Shown here in pieces: positions 36,529-44,129 of a stretch of DNA of 64,000 nucleotides (positions are counted from its first letter, which is position 1; the number at the start of each line of letters is the position of its first letter). The stretch covers positions 62,001 to 126,000 of the forward strand of contig NZ_JACHVB010000060.1 in assembly GCF_014230085.1 (NCBI RefSeq), written 5' to 3'. Both the position numbers and the translations under genes were made by a program. The notes under the pieces are model-generated. The model had not been told where the DNA came from. It worked only from the letters and a program-made list of their open reading frames with translations, and did no database searches. Source of the DNA: Ruficoccus amylovorans (lineage in GTDB: Bacteria; Verrucomicrobiota; Verrucomicrobiia; Opitutales; Cerasicoccaceae).

Positions 36529-37785
36529 ATGATCCAGACTATCGAACGTTTCACTTTCGGCATGGGCGACCGCTTCGGACTCCAGGGCAAAGCCCAACTC
36601 CAGGCCGTCCTCAACGCGCACGCCAAGGGCATCGACCTTTACCCGGTTTGGAACAAGTCCCACCGTGAGCACACGATAGTCGGCACACGTCCGGACTCGT
36701 TGCGGGCCGAGGCTGACGACGCCGTAAGCGCCCTCAAGTGGAACGGCAGCTACTACGTGGACGCCGATCACATCCGGCTCGAAACCGTCGATGCCTTTCT
36801 GGCGGGCAGCAACTTCTTCACCCTCGACGTGGCCGACTATGTTGGCGAAACGCCCGCCACCGAAGATGTCTCAGACTGGCTGAAATCCGTCGAACCGTAT
36901 TTTGGCCAGCAACAAATTGAGGGGCTCGCCCAGCCGCTCGTTCTTTCGCGCGAATCCGCCGAGGTCGCCGCTGCCAAATACCTCACAGCCATCGCCAAGG
37001 CGGGTGAGCTGTATCGACATATTGATACACAAAAAGCCGATTCTTCCTTCGTAACCGAAGTCTCCATCGACGAGACCGATCAGCCGCAGGGCCCGGCCGA
37101 CATTTTTTATCTTCTCAGCATGATGGCCTGGCAAAAAATCCCTGCCCAGACCGTCGCCCCAAAGTTTACCGGACGCTTCAACAAGGGGGTGGACTATGTG
37201 GGAAATCTTGCCCGCTTCGAAGAGGAGTTCCACGCCGACCTGTGCATCATTCGCTTTGCGGTGAATAACTTCGGACTGCCCGCCAGCCTGAAAATCAGCG
37301 TCCACTCCGGCAGCGACAAGTTCTCACTCTATCCGGTCATCAGGCGGCTTATTCGCGAGCACGGGGCCGGGCTCCACGTCAAAACGGCTGGCACGACCTG
37401 GCTTGAGGAAGTCATCGGCCTGGCCCGAGCCGGTGGCGAAGGCCTCGCCATCGCCAAGGAAATCTACGCCGAAAGCCTGGCCCACTACGCCGAGCTGACA
37501 GCCCCCTACAGCACCGTCATCGACATCGACACCGACCGCCTGCCCGCCGCCGAGAGCGTCGCGCAGTGGAGTTCGGAGCAGTTCGTGGCGGCGCTCGAAC
37601 ATGACGTATCCAACTCTGAATACAATCAACATCTCCGGCAGTTGATCCACGTCGGGTTCAAGATCGCCGCGAAAATGGGCGACCGCTACCTCAACGCGCT
37701 TGATGAGCACGCCGCCATCATCAACCAGGGTGTGACCGACAATCTTTACCGTCGTCACATCCTGCCCATCTTTGGCCAGATATAA
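36529..37785 (+). CDS. uxaE: tagaturonate epimerase
   Basis: 418 residues; the ATG at 36529 gives MIQTIERFTFGMGDRFG, the normal UxaE start. Conserved blocks FSLYPVIRRLIREHGAGLHVKTAG and YHADLCIIRFAVNNF-like EEFHADLCIIRFA match the UxaE family, a TIM-barrel, metal-dependent enzyme that turns D-tagaturonate into D-fructuronate in galacturonate catabolism. The other genes of that route (uronate isomerase, reductases, aldolase) are not in this window. It is divergent from an AraC gene that probably controls it. Confidence 0.88.
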   Translation: MIQTIERFTFGMGDRFGLQGKAQLQAVLNAHAKGIDLYPVWNKSHREHTIVGTRPDSLRAEADDAVSALKWNGSYYVDADHIRLETVDAFLAGSNFFTLDVADYVGETPATEDVSDWLKSVEPYFGQQQIEGLAQPLVLSRESAEVAAAKYLTAIAKAGELYRHIDTQKADSSFVTEVSIDETDQPQGPADIFYLLSMMAWQKIPAQTVAPKFTGRFNKGVDYVGNLARFEEEFHADLCIIRFAVNNFGLPASLKISVHSGSDKFSLYPVIRRLIREHGAGLHVKTAGTTWLEEVIGLARAGGEGLAIAKEIYAESLAHYAELTAPYSTVIDIDTDRLPAAESVAQWSSEQFVAALEHDVSNSEYNQHLRQLIHVGFKIAAKMGDRYLNALDEHAAIINQGVTDNLYRRHILPIFGQI

Positions 37786-37816
37786 AAAAATCCCGGCCGG
37801 GATCACCCGGCCGGGA
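37784..37816 (-). terminator. bidirectional terminator between uxaE and DUF1328 gene
   Basis: TCCCGGCCGGG (37791-37801) pairs perfectly with CCCGGCCGGGA (37806-37816) around ATCA. Seven A residues before it give a T run on the minus strand, so it is a strong intrinsic terminator for the DUF1328 gene; in the plus direction the T tract is poor, though it may still end uxaE. Confidence 0.82.
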
Positions 37817-37902
37817 AATCTGAATTTATCGTATTACCCACAGGCCTCGGCCTGCATCAGCGGGCCCGGCAATCGGAGTCGGGCCCGTCTTGTCCGTCAA
37901 CC

Positions 37903-38073
37903 CTATGGGGTTCGTCCGCGCACGGCGGCGGAAATAGCTGCCACGATCAGCAGCACAAGGAAGATGAAGAAGAGAATTTTTGCGATGCCAGCAGCAGCGC
38001 CGGCAATACCGCCAAAGCCAAGAACTCCAGCGATGATAGCTACGATAAGGAAGACAAGTGCCCATCCTAACAT
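37903..38073 (-). CDS. DUF1328 small membrane protein
   Basis: 56 residues. The start [19 protein letters not shown], a Gly/Ala-rich middle and a second helix [16 protein letters not shown] followed by VRGRTP are the full DUF1328 (YtjA) family pattern: two transmembrane helices and nothing else. AAGGA lies 7 bp before the ATG. Function of the family is unknown; members are often stress-induced. It is a single gene with its own terminator downstream. Confidence 0.93.
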   Translation of the reverse strand: MLGWALVFLIVAIIAGVLGFGGIAGAAAGIAKILFFIFLVLLIVAAISAAVRGRTP

Positions 38074-38224
38074 AGGAGATTCCTTTCCAGTTTTTAGTGT
38101 TATTTCATCAGCAGTGTTTGCTGACTAACAATATAACGCATAGCCACAAAACGTCAACTAATCGACGCATTTAGATCCCCTTATGAGGCTAAAAGCGGCA
38201 AAAAACAGGACGAGCCTTTCCCCC

Positions 38225-39946
38225 TTAAAGCGCTAAAAACACAGCCGCCGTCCACCCGATTCCAGCCAGCACTGCGGCAATTGTCGCCGGCCCGATTTGC
38301 GTCCTGACGTGGTCCATCAGGTCGCACCCCGTGGCCATGCTGCTAAGCACGGTCGTGTCGGAAATCGGGGAGCACTGATCGCCGTAAACGCTGCCGTTGA
38401 TGACGGCGGCAAAGCAGATACTCAGGTAGAGCACCGGGTGCTCCATCCCGAGCGAGAGCGCCGTGGCCCAGGCCAGCGGCATGACCAGCGGAAGGGCCAC
38501 CGCGAAGGTGCCAAAGCTCGTCCCGGTGGAAAAAGCGATAAACATCGTCAGCACTTGGAACAGGACCGGCAGCATCCAGAACGGCAACTCCCCGGCGAAA
38601 ACATCCATCAGGTAAATGCCTCCACCCGCATTGCGACTGATGCTGCCGATGATGACAGCCAGCAGTAGCACGACCGAGCCATAGACGACGCCCTTGAGTC
38701 CGTTGGTCAGGCCACCCACTGCATCCTCCAGGCTCATGCCCCGCGCCAGTGTCACGCCAAAGGCGACCAGCAGGGCGATCCCGAAGGCCGAGTGCACATC
38801 GGGGGAGCCGAACCAGAAAGCCGTCCCCAGCGCCACGCCCACGATCAGGCCCAGCGGGACAAAGAACTCCCACACGCTCGGGCGGTAGCCCTCGGGCGGA
38901 TCGCTCGTTTCCAGTTCACGGGCCAGCATCGGTTGGGCTCCCGGACGGTCGAGTTGGCCGGTTTCACGCGAGCGACGGATCGCCTCGCGCATCCCCGCGC
39001 CGAGAAAGGGCAGTTTGTCAAAGCACAGCAGCAGGGTAAAGAGCACTGCAAGCATGGCGTAAAACGACAGCGGGACCGATGTAATGAAAAAACGGATACG
39101 GTCAGTTTCGGTTGCCAGAAAGCCCGCGCCGGAAACGAAGATCAGCCCTTGCAGATAAAAGGCCCAGGCATTGAAAGGGATCAGGATGGCAATGGGCGAA
39201 GCCGTCGAGTCCACGATGTAGGAAAGCTCCTCGTGACTGATTTTCTCCTTGTCCGCCACCGGACGCACCGTCGTGCCGACCAGCACGGTGCTGAGCGTAC
39301 CGCCCTGGAAAAAGAGTACTCCGAGGAACCAGGCGACCAGTCGCGCCGTCACCGGCCCGCGCACGAAGCGCCGCGTCATCAGCTCAGCGAAGGCGAGAGC
39401 CGCGCCATTGCGCGACCAGATCCCCATGATTCCCCCGAGGAACCACAGGTAAAGCACGAGAATCCCGGCCCCGCTGCGCGTTGCCAGTGCCGGGATGAGC
39501 ACGTCGCCAGCCACGTCGTACTGGTGCATGAGCAGCGCCCCCGCGAGGATGCCGCCGGTCAGTGCCGTGATCGGCTCGCGGGTGACAAAGCACAGCGCCA
39601 CTGCCATGACTGCGGGCAGGAACGACCAGTAGCCCCAGTGCTTGCGCGGCGTCAGGGAAAAAATCTCGAAAGTCCCGTCTTCCTGGTCCACGCGCACCCA
39701 CTCGGGTTCCTCAGTGGGCACCGTTTGCGATGAACTCCCCTGGCTCGCCCACAGCAGGGAGTCATCTGCCGGTATTGCCCGCTGGACATTTTCCTCGTTG
39801 GCCTTGTCGAGCGAAACCTTCTGCACGTACCAGGACGGGGAAATCGACTGCCCCACAAATAAGGACAACGCCATCCCAACCGCAAAAACCCAGAATCCCA
39901 CGGACCCGAATATCCGCACGGCAAAATGCTTGTCGGCAGCAACCAT
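38225..39946 (-). CDS. NhaC family Na+/H+ antiporter
   Basis: 573 residues from the ATG at 39946. About twelve hydrophobic segments; the conserved YGDQCSPISDTTVLSSMA near the C-terminus and PIAILIPFNAWAFY mark the NhaC branch. A long periplasmic stretch (about residues 35-105, with several acidic residues) follows the first helix, larger than in typical NhaC. It exchanges sodium for protons or, in some members, organic ions; a sodium-rich habitat fits. It precedes the DUF3253 gene's 3' region on the same strand. Confidence 0.88.
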   Translation of the reverse strand: MVAADKHFAVRIFGSVGFWVFAVGMALSLFVGQSISPSWYVQKVSLDKANEENVQRAIPADDSLLWASQGSSSQTVPTEEPEWVRVDQEDGTFEIFSLTPRKHWGYWSFLPAVMAVALCFVTREPITALTGGILAGALLMHQYDVAGDVLIPALATRSGAGILVLYLWFLGGIMGIWSRNGAALAFAELMTRRFVRGPVTARLVAWFLGVLFFQGGTLSTVLVGTTVRPVADKEKISHEELSYIVDSTASPIAILIPFNAWAFYLQGLIFVSGAGFLATETDRIRFFITSVPLSFYAMLAVLFTLLLCFDKLPFLGAGMREAIRRSRETGQLDRPGAQPMLARELETSDPPEGYRPSVWEFFVPLGLIVGVALGTAFWFGSPDVHSAFGIALLVAFGVTLARGMSLEDAVGGLTNGLKGVVYGSVVLLLAVIIGSISRNAGGGIYLMDVFAGELPFWMLPVLFQVLTMFIAFSTGTSFGTFAVALPLVMPLAWATALSLGMEHPVLYLSICFAAVINGSVYGDQCSPISDTTVLSSMATGCDLMDHVRTQIGPATIAAVLAGIGWTAAVFLAL

Positions 39947-40014
39947 GCCCGCAGTAAGAGCACGAGCAGGACCGCAGTCAAGGCCGCGCAACGCACCGAA
40001 TCATCTTGGCTCGG

Positions 40015-40269
40015 CTAAAACTTGCCCGGCGGCAGGCGCAGGCGAAAGGCTCCCTTGGCTGTGGCGGGATCGACCGGCTGGCCGTTTTGCACCATGACGA
40101 TTTCGCCATCGGCGGCCATACGGCGGGCCGCACCGATAATTTGCGGCATGAGCGCACGCCACTTGTAAGGGGAGATTTTCCGGGCCGCATCGGACGGGCA
40201 GGCCGTACCGCTCTCGCCACGCTCACGCGTCACCCCAAAAATCACCCGCCGCATTTTCGCTTCATCCAT
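40015..40269 (-). CDS. DUF3253 family small protein
   Basis: 84 residues from the ATG at 40269. The segments CPSDAARKI, WRALMPQIIGAARRMAADGEIVM and VDPATAKGAFRLRL cover the DUF3253 family, a small winged-helix-like domain without known role. It lies 69 bp ahead of nhaC on the same strand. Confidence 0.85.
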   Translation of the reverse strand: MDEAKMRRVIFGVTRERGESGTACPSDAARKISPYKWRALMPQIIGAARRMAADGEIVMVQNGQPVDPATAKGAFRLRLPPGKF

Positions 40270-40394
40270 CCTGCGGCAATCTAGCGCCTGCCCCGCAGCC
40301 GGCAAGCCCCATTAGCGCCCCTGCAGGGCACAGGACACTATCGCTAAACAGAAACGGAACCGGGCTGCGAATCTCTCAGGCCATCGACGAGGTG

Positions 40395-41408
40395 CTAATC
40401 AAAGATCGCAAGGTAGCCCGGCTCGCTGGCGCCAAAGGTGTAGTTAAAACCAATCCGGAAGCGCACCAGTTGCTCAGCCACGTCCGTATTCACAAACCAT
40501 CTCCAGTCCTTCACCAGCGCCTCGCCGCCGAAGTTGATACTCAGCCGGTGGCCGAGCGTGAAAAAGTCATCCGAAAGCTCGCCGCGCAGGCCGAAGTTCG
40601 GGTTGATGTAGGTGTAGGCGACCCCGACGGTGACCGGGGAGGTTCGCAGGCGGGCAGCAGCAGCCCAGGCCCAGGTCGGCGTGGTAAAGTTGTGCAGGGC
40701 TTCGAGCGCGCCGGTCAAGGTCATGCCCTCGTCGAGCGTCCACTGGCGCGCGATCTCGGCACCGACATAGTTCTGGTCGGCGAGGTACTCGTAGGAGAGC
40801 CCGCCCCGCAGTTCCCACCACGGCAGCGGCTGTTCGAGGATCGCGCCGAAGTAGTTCCACTCGTTCCAGGTCTGGAAGGCGTTCGGGTCGCTCAGGTGGT
40901 CGATGGCCCCGGTAACCAGTTGCAGGCGGCCCTCGCCGAGCGGGGCCGTCACCCGGCCCCCGCGCACCCAGCCGTCCACATCGTAGCCGAGGGTCGGGAT
41001 ATTGTCGCCGTTGGGCGGGATAACGCCGATCTGCCCCGTCCAGCCCTCGAAATTATCCTGCAGGTAAATCTGCCGCATGTTGAAGACCTGGTCGGGCACG
41101 GTCTGCCCCACGGTCGAGACGAAGCTGTTCCAGGACGAGGTGTAGGAGCGCCCCGTCCCGGCGATCCCGCGCAGGGTAAAGTCCCCCGCCGGCGAGCTAA
41201 GCAGCCCCAGCGCGTAGCTGATCTGCCCGCGGTACTGGAGCCAGCCCGTCCGCTGGTCCATCGTGTCCTTGTCGAACTGCGTATTGTAGCGCATGCCGAT
41301 CCTGAAACTGATCGAGCTGGGTTCGAGTTCTGCGGCCACCGGCAGGGTGAAGCTTACCAGCAGGCCAACCAACAGGCCCACGGTGAGAGTAAGTGTACGG
41401 ACAGACAT
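40395..41408 (-). CDS. putative outer-membrane beta-barrel protein, copy 2
   Basis: 337 residues from the ATG at 41408, with a signal peptide (TLTVGLLVGLLVSFTLPVAA). The mature part is made of alternating amphipathic strands rich in Trp, Tyr and Gly (FRIGMRYNTQFD, GWTGQIGVIPPNG). It ends FGASEPGYLAIFD, as does its neighbour at 41526 (FGASTPGYLARFD), and the two align along most of their length, including GIAGTGRSY/GLAGTGNQF and EWNYFGA. They are tandem duplicates. Barrel structure and a porin role are inference; no terminal Phe typical of proteobacterial barrels is present. Confidence 0.65.
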   Translation of the reverse strand: MSVRTLTLTVGLLVGLLVSFTLPVAAELEPSSISFRIGMRYNTQFDKDTMDQRTGWLQYRGQISYALGLLSSPAGDFTLRGIAGTGRSYTSSWNSFVSTVGQTVPDQVFNMRQIYLQDNFEGWTGQIGVIPPNGDNIPTLGYDVDGWVRGGRVTAPLGEGRLQLVTGAIDHLSDPNAFQTWNEWNYFGAILEQPLPWWELRGGLSYEYLADQNYVGAEIARQWTLDEGMTLTGALEALHNFTTPTWAWAAAARLRTSPVTVGVAYTYINPNFGLRGELSDDFFTLGHRLSINFGGEALVKDWRWFVNTDVAEQLVRFRIGFNYTFGASEPGYLAIFD

Positions 41409-41440
41409 AGCGAAGGGTCGCCCCGAGGGGGGCTGGGTCG

Positions 41441-41463
41441 GTGACAATTGTGGCAATTGTCAC
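41441..41463. promoter_or_regulatory. perfect 10-bp inverted repeat, probable operator
   Basis: GTGACAATTG and CAATTGTCAC are separated by TGG. The dyad lies 33 bp upstream of the second barrel gene, inside the 117-bp gap between the two copies, and a further ACAATCGTGACAATTG-like half repeat adjoins it on the minus strand. It could bind a dimeric repressor or fold into an attenuating hairpin. Confidence 0.6.
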
Positions 41464-41525
41464 GATTGTTACGCAACGCATAGACTGGCAGGGCCGGGGC
41501 AATCAAGCCTAAGTCTCGCCCGCCC

Positions 41526-42695
41526 TCAATCGAAACGGGCCAGATAGCCGGGCGTGCTCGCGCCAAAACCGTAATTAAAGCCTGCGCGCACCCGCAACCG
41601 CTGCTCGGTCAGGTCCGTCATGACGAACCAGTTGAGCCCGTCCACCAGCGGGATGTCGCCGTTGAACTCCACATCGAGGCGGTGCCCAAATCCGAAAAAG
41701 TCCTCCGAAAGCATGCCCCGCAGACCGAAATCGCGGTTGATGTAGGTGTACTCGACGATGACGTTGACCACCTCGGTCTGGAGACGGCCCGAAACACCCC
41801 AGGCCCAACTCGGGGTCGTGAAATTATAAATCGCCTCGACCTGACCCAGGAAGTCGATCCCCTCGTCCAGCTCCCAGGTCCGCTGCAATTGCATGTCCAC
41901 GTAGTTCTGGTCCTCCAGGTACTCGTAGGAGAGGTAGCCCTTTAGTTCGTACCAAGGCAGCGGCTGAACCAGCTTGGCCCCGAAATAGTTCCACTCCCCC
42001 CACTCCTGAAAGGCGCTCGGGTCGGTCAGGTGGTCAATGATCCCGGTGACCAGTTCCAGGCGGCCTTCGCCCAGCGGGGCAGACACCCGCCCGCCATCAA
42101 TCCAGCCGTCCGTGTCGTAGCCCAGGTCGGTAATGTCGCCGCCGTTGGGCGGGATGACCCCGGCCTGGAATTGCCAGCCCGCGTAGTCGTTCTGGAGGTA
42201 AATCTGGCGCATGTAGAAATCCTTCTTCGGCACTGTCTGGCCCATCGTGCTGGCCACGCTCATCCACGAGGAAATGAACTGGTTCCCGGTTCCGGCCAGG
42301 CCCTTGACCTTGAAGTTCCCGGCCGGGGTCGCCGCCACCCCGAGTGAGTAGTGAATTCGCGCCCGCAGTTGGAACCAACTGCTAAGGGCGTCCAGACTGT
42401 CCCGATCAAAAGTCCCGCAGTACTCGGCTCCAAGGGAGAAACGCACGTAATTCGCGTCCGGTTCGGCGGGCACCTCGGGGGCATCGGAGGCATTCCCAAC
42501 GCCCTCGATGAAAAGATCGTCCTCCCCGGCCACAACCACCGGACCCACCCCCGCCGCCTCCACCGCAACCGCAACCGCTGGCTCAACCGCGTCAACGGGC
42601 TTCGAGGCACCATCTTGGGCCGCCCTGACGGAAATCCCCACTCCCGTCAGGCTTACCAGCATCATAAGATATTCTTTTTTAAAAAATCCCAACAT
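41526..42695 (-). CDS. putative outer-membrane beta-barrel protein, copy 1
   Basis: 389 residues. An N-terminal signal (LMMLVSLTGVGISVRAA) leads to an Ala/Val/Pro-rich linker of about 55 residues absent from the second copy, then the shared strand-rich domain: VRFSLGAEYCGTFD, FYMRQIYLQNDYAGW, IIDHLTDPSAFQEW. It is the first gene of the pair and most likely co-transcribed with 40395. No family recognised by name. Confidence 0.65.
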   Translation of the reverse strand: MLGFFKKEYLMMLVSLTGVGISVRAAQDGASKPVDAVEPAVAVAVEAAGVGPVVVAGEDDLFIEGVGNASDAPEVPAEPDANYVRFSLGAEYCGTFDRDSLDALSSWFQLRARIHYSLGVAATPAGNFKVKGLAGTGNQFISSWMSVASTMGQTVPKKDFYMRQIYLQNDYAGWQFQAGVIPPNGGDITDLGYDTDGWIDGGRVSAPLGEGRLELVTGIIDHLTDPSAFQEWGEWNYFGAKLVQPLPWYELKGYLSYEYLEDQNYVDMQLQRTWELDEGIDFLGQVEAIYNFTTPSWAWGVSGRLQTEVVNVIVEYTYINRDFGLRGMLSEDFFGFGHRLDVEFNGDIPLVDGLNWFVMTDLTEQRLRVRAGFNYGFGASTPGYLARFD

Positions 42696-42833
42696 AAGAA
42701 TCGTTTACACTGCCGCGTTACGATTAGATGACAAACCCAAACTTTTACGGACCGGAAATAAAATCCCACGGACAAGCTTCCCGCCGGGTAAAAAGCATTG
42801 CCGCCTCCGGCCCCGAAAAGACAGGCTGACCGG

Positions 42834-43709
42834 GTGTTGGATAAAAACAGCGGCAGCGCCTACCGGGGACGGCTCGCCCCCACCCCCACCGGCTGGCTCC
42901 ACCTGGGGCACGCGGCCACCTTCCTGCGCGCACAGGAGCGCTGCCGGGCGGCGGGCGGAACGCTCATCCTCCGCAACGAGGACCTCGACCCCCAGCGATG
43001 CCGTCCGCAGTACGCCCACGACGCGCTCGAAGACCTCCGCTGGCTCGGCCTTGACTGGGCGGAAGGTCCGGACGTGGGCGGCCCGCACGCCCCCTACAAC
43101 CAGAGCGAACGCCTGCCCCACTACCTCGCCGCCTGGGAAAAACTCCGCGACGCCGGAGCCATCTACCCCTGCGAACGCTCCCGGCGCGAACTGCGCGAGC
43201 GCGTGGCCGCCCCCCATGAGGAGGACGAGGAGGCCGAGCCGATTTACCCGCCGCAGTGGCGCCCCGCCCCCGGCACCGGCCGCGATGCCCGCTCGCCGGA
43301 AGGCGTCAACTGGCGCTTCCGCGTCCCCGACGGCGAAGTTATCGGCTTCCGGGACAAACTGGCGGGCGAGCAATCCTTTGTCGCGGGCGAGGATTTCGGG
43401 GATTTTCTCATCTGGCGCCGCGACGGTGTGCCCGCCTACGAACTGGCCGTTGTGGTGGATGACCTGGCCATGCGCATTACCGAAGTCGTGCGCGGAGCCG
43501 ACCTGCTCAAGTCCACCGCCCGCCAGCTTTTAATCTACCGGGCGCTCGGGGCTACCGCACAGGTGCCCGCCTTCGCCCACTGCCCGCTCGTCCGCGACAC
43601 TCATGGCAAACGGCTGGCCAAGCGTAGCGATGCCCTCAGCCTGCGCACCCTCCGCGCCAGAGGCACGCCCCCGGAGGAAGTCCGCCACCTCGCGGCGCAG
43701 ATGAGCTAG
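42834..43709 (+). CDS. gluQ: glutamyl-Q tRNA(Asp) synthetase
   Basis: 291 residues from the GTG at 42834; a TTG at 42798 is an alternative. GRLAPTPTGWLHLGHA (HIGH motif), LRNEDLDPQR and the C-terminal GKRLAKRSDA (KMSKS-like) show a truncated class I GluRS catalytic domain with no anticodon-binding domain, which attaches Glu to queuosine of tRNA(Asp). The zinc ligands of E. coli GluQRS (C-x-C ... Y-x-x-x-C) are largely gone: YPCERSR keeps one Cys only. The stop codon coincides with the edge of a MITE-like element. Confidence 0.92.
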   Translation: MLDKNSGSAYRGRLAPTPTGWLHLGHAATFLRAQERCRAAGGTLILRNEDLDPQRCRPQYAHDALEDLRWLGLDWAEGPDVGGPHAPYNQSERLPHYLAAWEKLRDAGAIYPCERSRRELRERVAAPHEEDEEAEPIYPPQWRPAPGTGRDARSPEGVNWRFRVPDGEVIGFRDKLAGEQSFVAGEDFGDFLIWRRDGVPAYELAVVVDDLAMRITEVVRGADLLKSTARQLLIYRALGATAQVPAFAHCPLVRDTHGKRLAKRSDALSLRTLRARGTPPEEVRHLAAQMS

Positions 43710-44015
43710 TGTCCCGTTAGCTTAGTTCCTGATAAAAATATTTTCACCGCAGAGGCGCAAAGACGCAGAGCGAACTCTGTATCCACGAAGTTTTTTGTGC
43801 TTCTTGTGCCTTTTTGTGGCCATTAACATTTATTAAGAACTTAGAGCGTTTCAAAAAATACTGTAGCCACAAACTTTGAATAGCTAAATGGCTAATTGTT
43901 AATTGTTGGATGCCGAACATAGGAAATAACAATTAACCATTTAATCATTTAGACATTCGGCCCTTTTGTGACGGCTACGACTTTATTGGAAACGCTCTAG
44001 CTAACACGACACTAG
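43706..44015. mobile_element. MITE-like element A with 17-bp terminal inverted repeats
   Basis: CTAGTGTCCCGTTAGCT (43706-43722) and AGCTAACACGACACTAG (43999-44015) are inverted repeats with 15 of 17 matches. The element has no coding capacity. Its left half (TTTTCACCGCAGAGGCGCAAAGACGC and on) is similar to the element at 53466. A second palindromic element sits inside at 43843-43998. The left end contains the TAG stop of gluQ. No transposase is seen, so any movement would need one elsewhere. Confidence 0.72.
43843..43998. mobile_element. inner folded palindrome nested in element A
   Basis: AGAGCGTTTC (43843-43852) pairs with GAAACGCTCT (43989-43998). Further in, ACTGTAGCCACAAA faces TTTGTGACGGCTACGACT, and CTAAATGGCTAATTGTT faces AACAATTAACCATTTAATCATTTAG, so almost the whole 156 bp folds on itself. 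TAG occurs at both junctions, a possible short target duplication. The related copy at 53466 lacks this block. Confidence 0.65.
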
Positions 44016-44129
44016 GGCCTCAAGTTCCGGGCATACTCACCGAGGGATTACGCAGCCCGCACCCGCGACAGGCAGATTACTGGTCCAGACGGACCCTGCA
44101 CATTCTGCTGCTCCCAGCACCGCCAAGGA

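Noticed and set aside
40392-41444. Plus-strand frame of about 350 codons across the second barrel gene
   Set aside because: Shadow; rich in Arg, Val, Pro and His without structure. The minus strand shows a signal peptide and similarity to its neighbour.
43706-44015. Insertion sequence with its own transposase
   Set aside because: No reading frame in the element exceeds a few dozen codons and none resembles a transposase.
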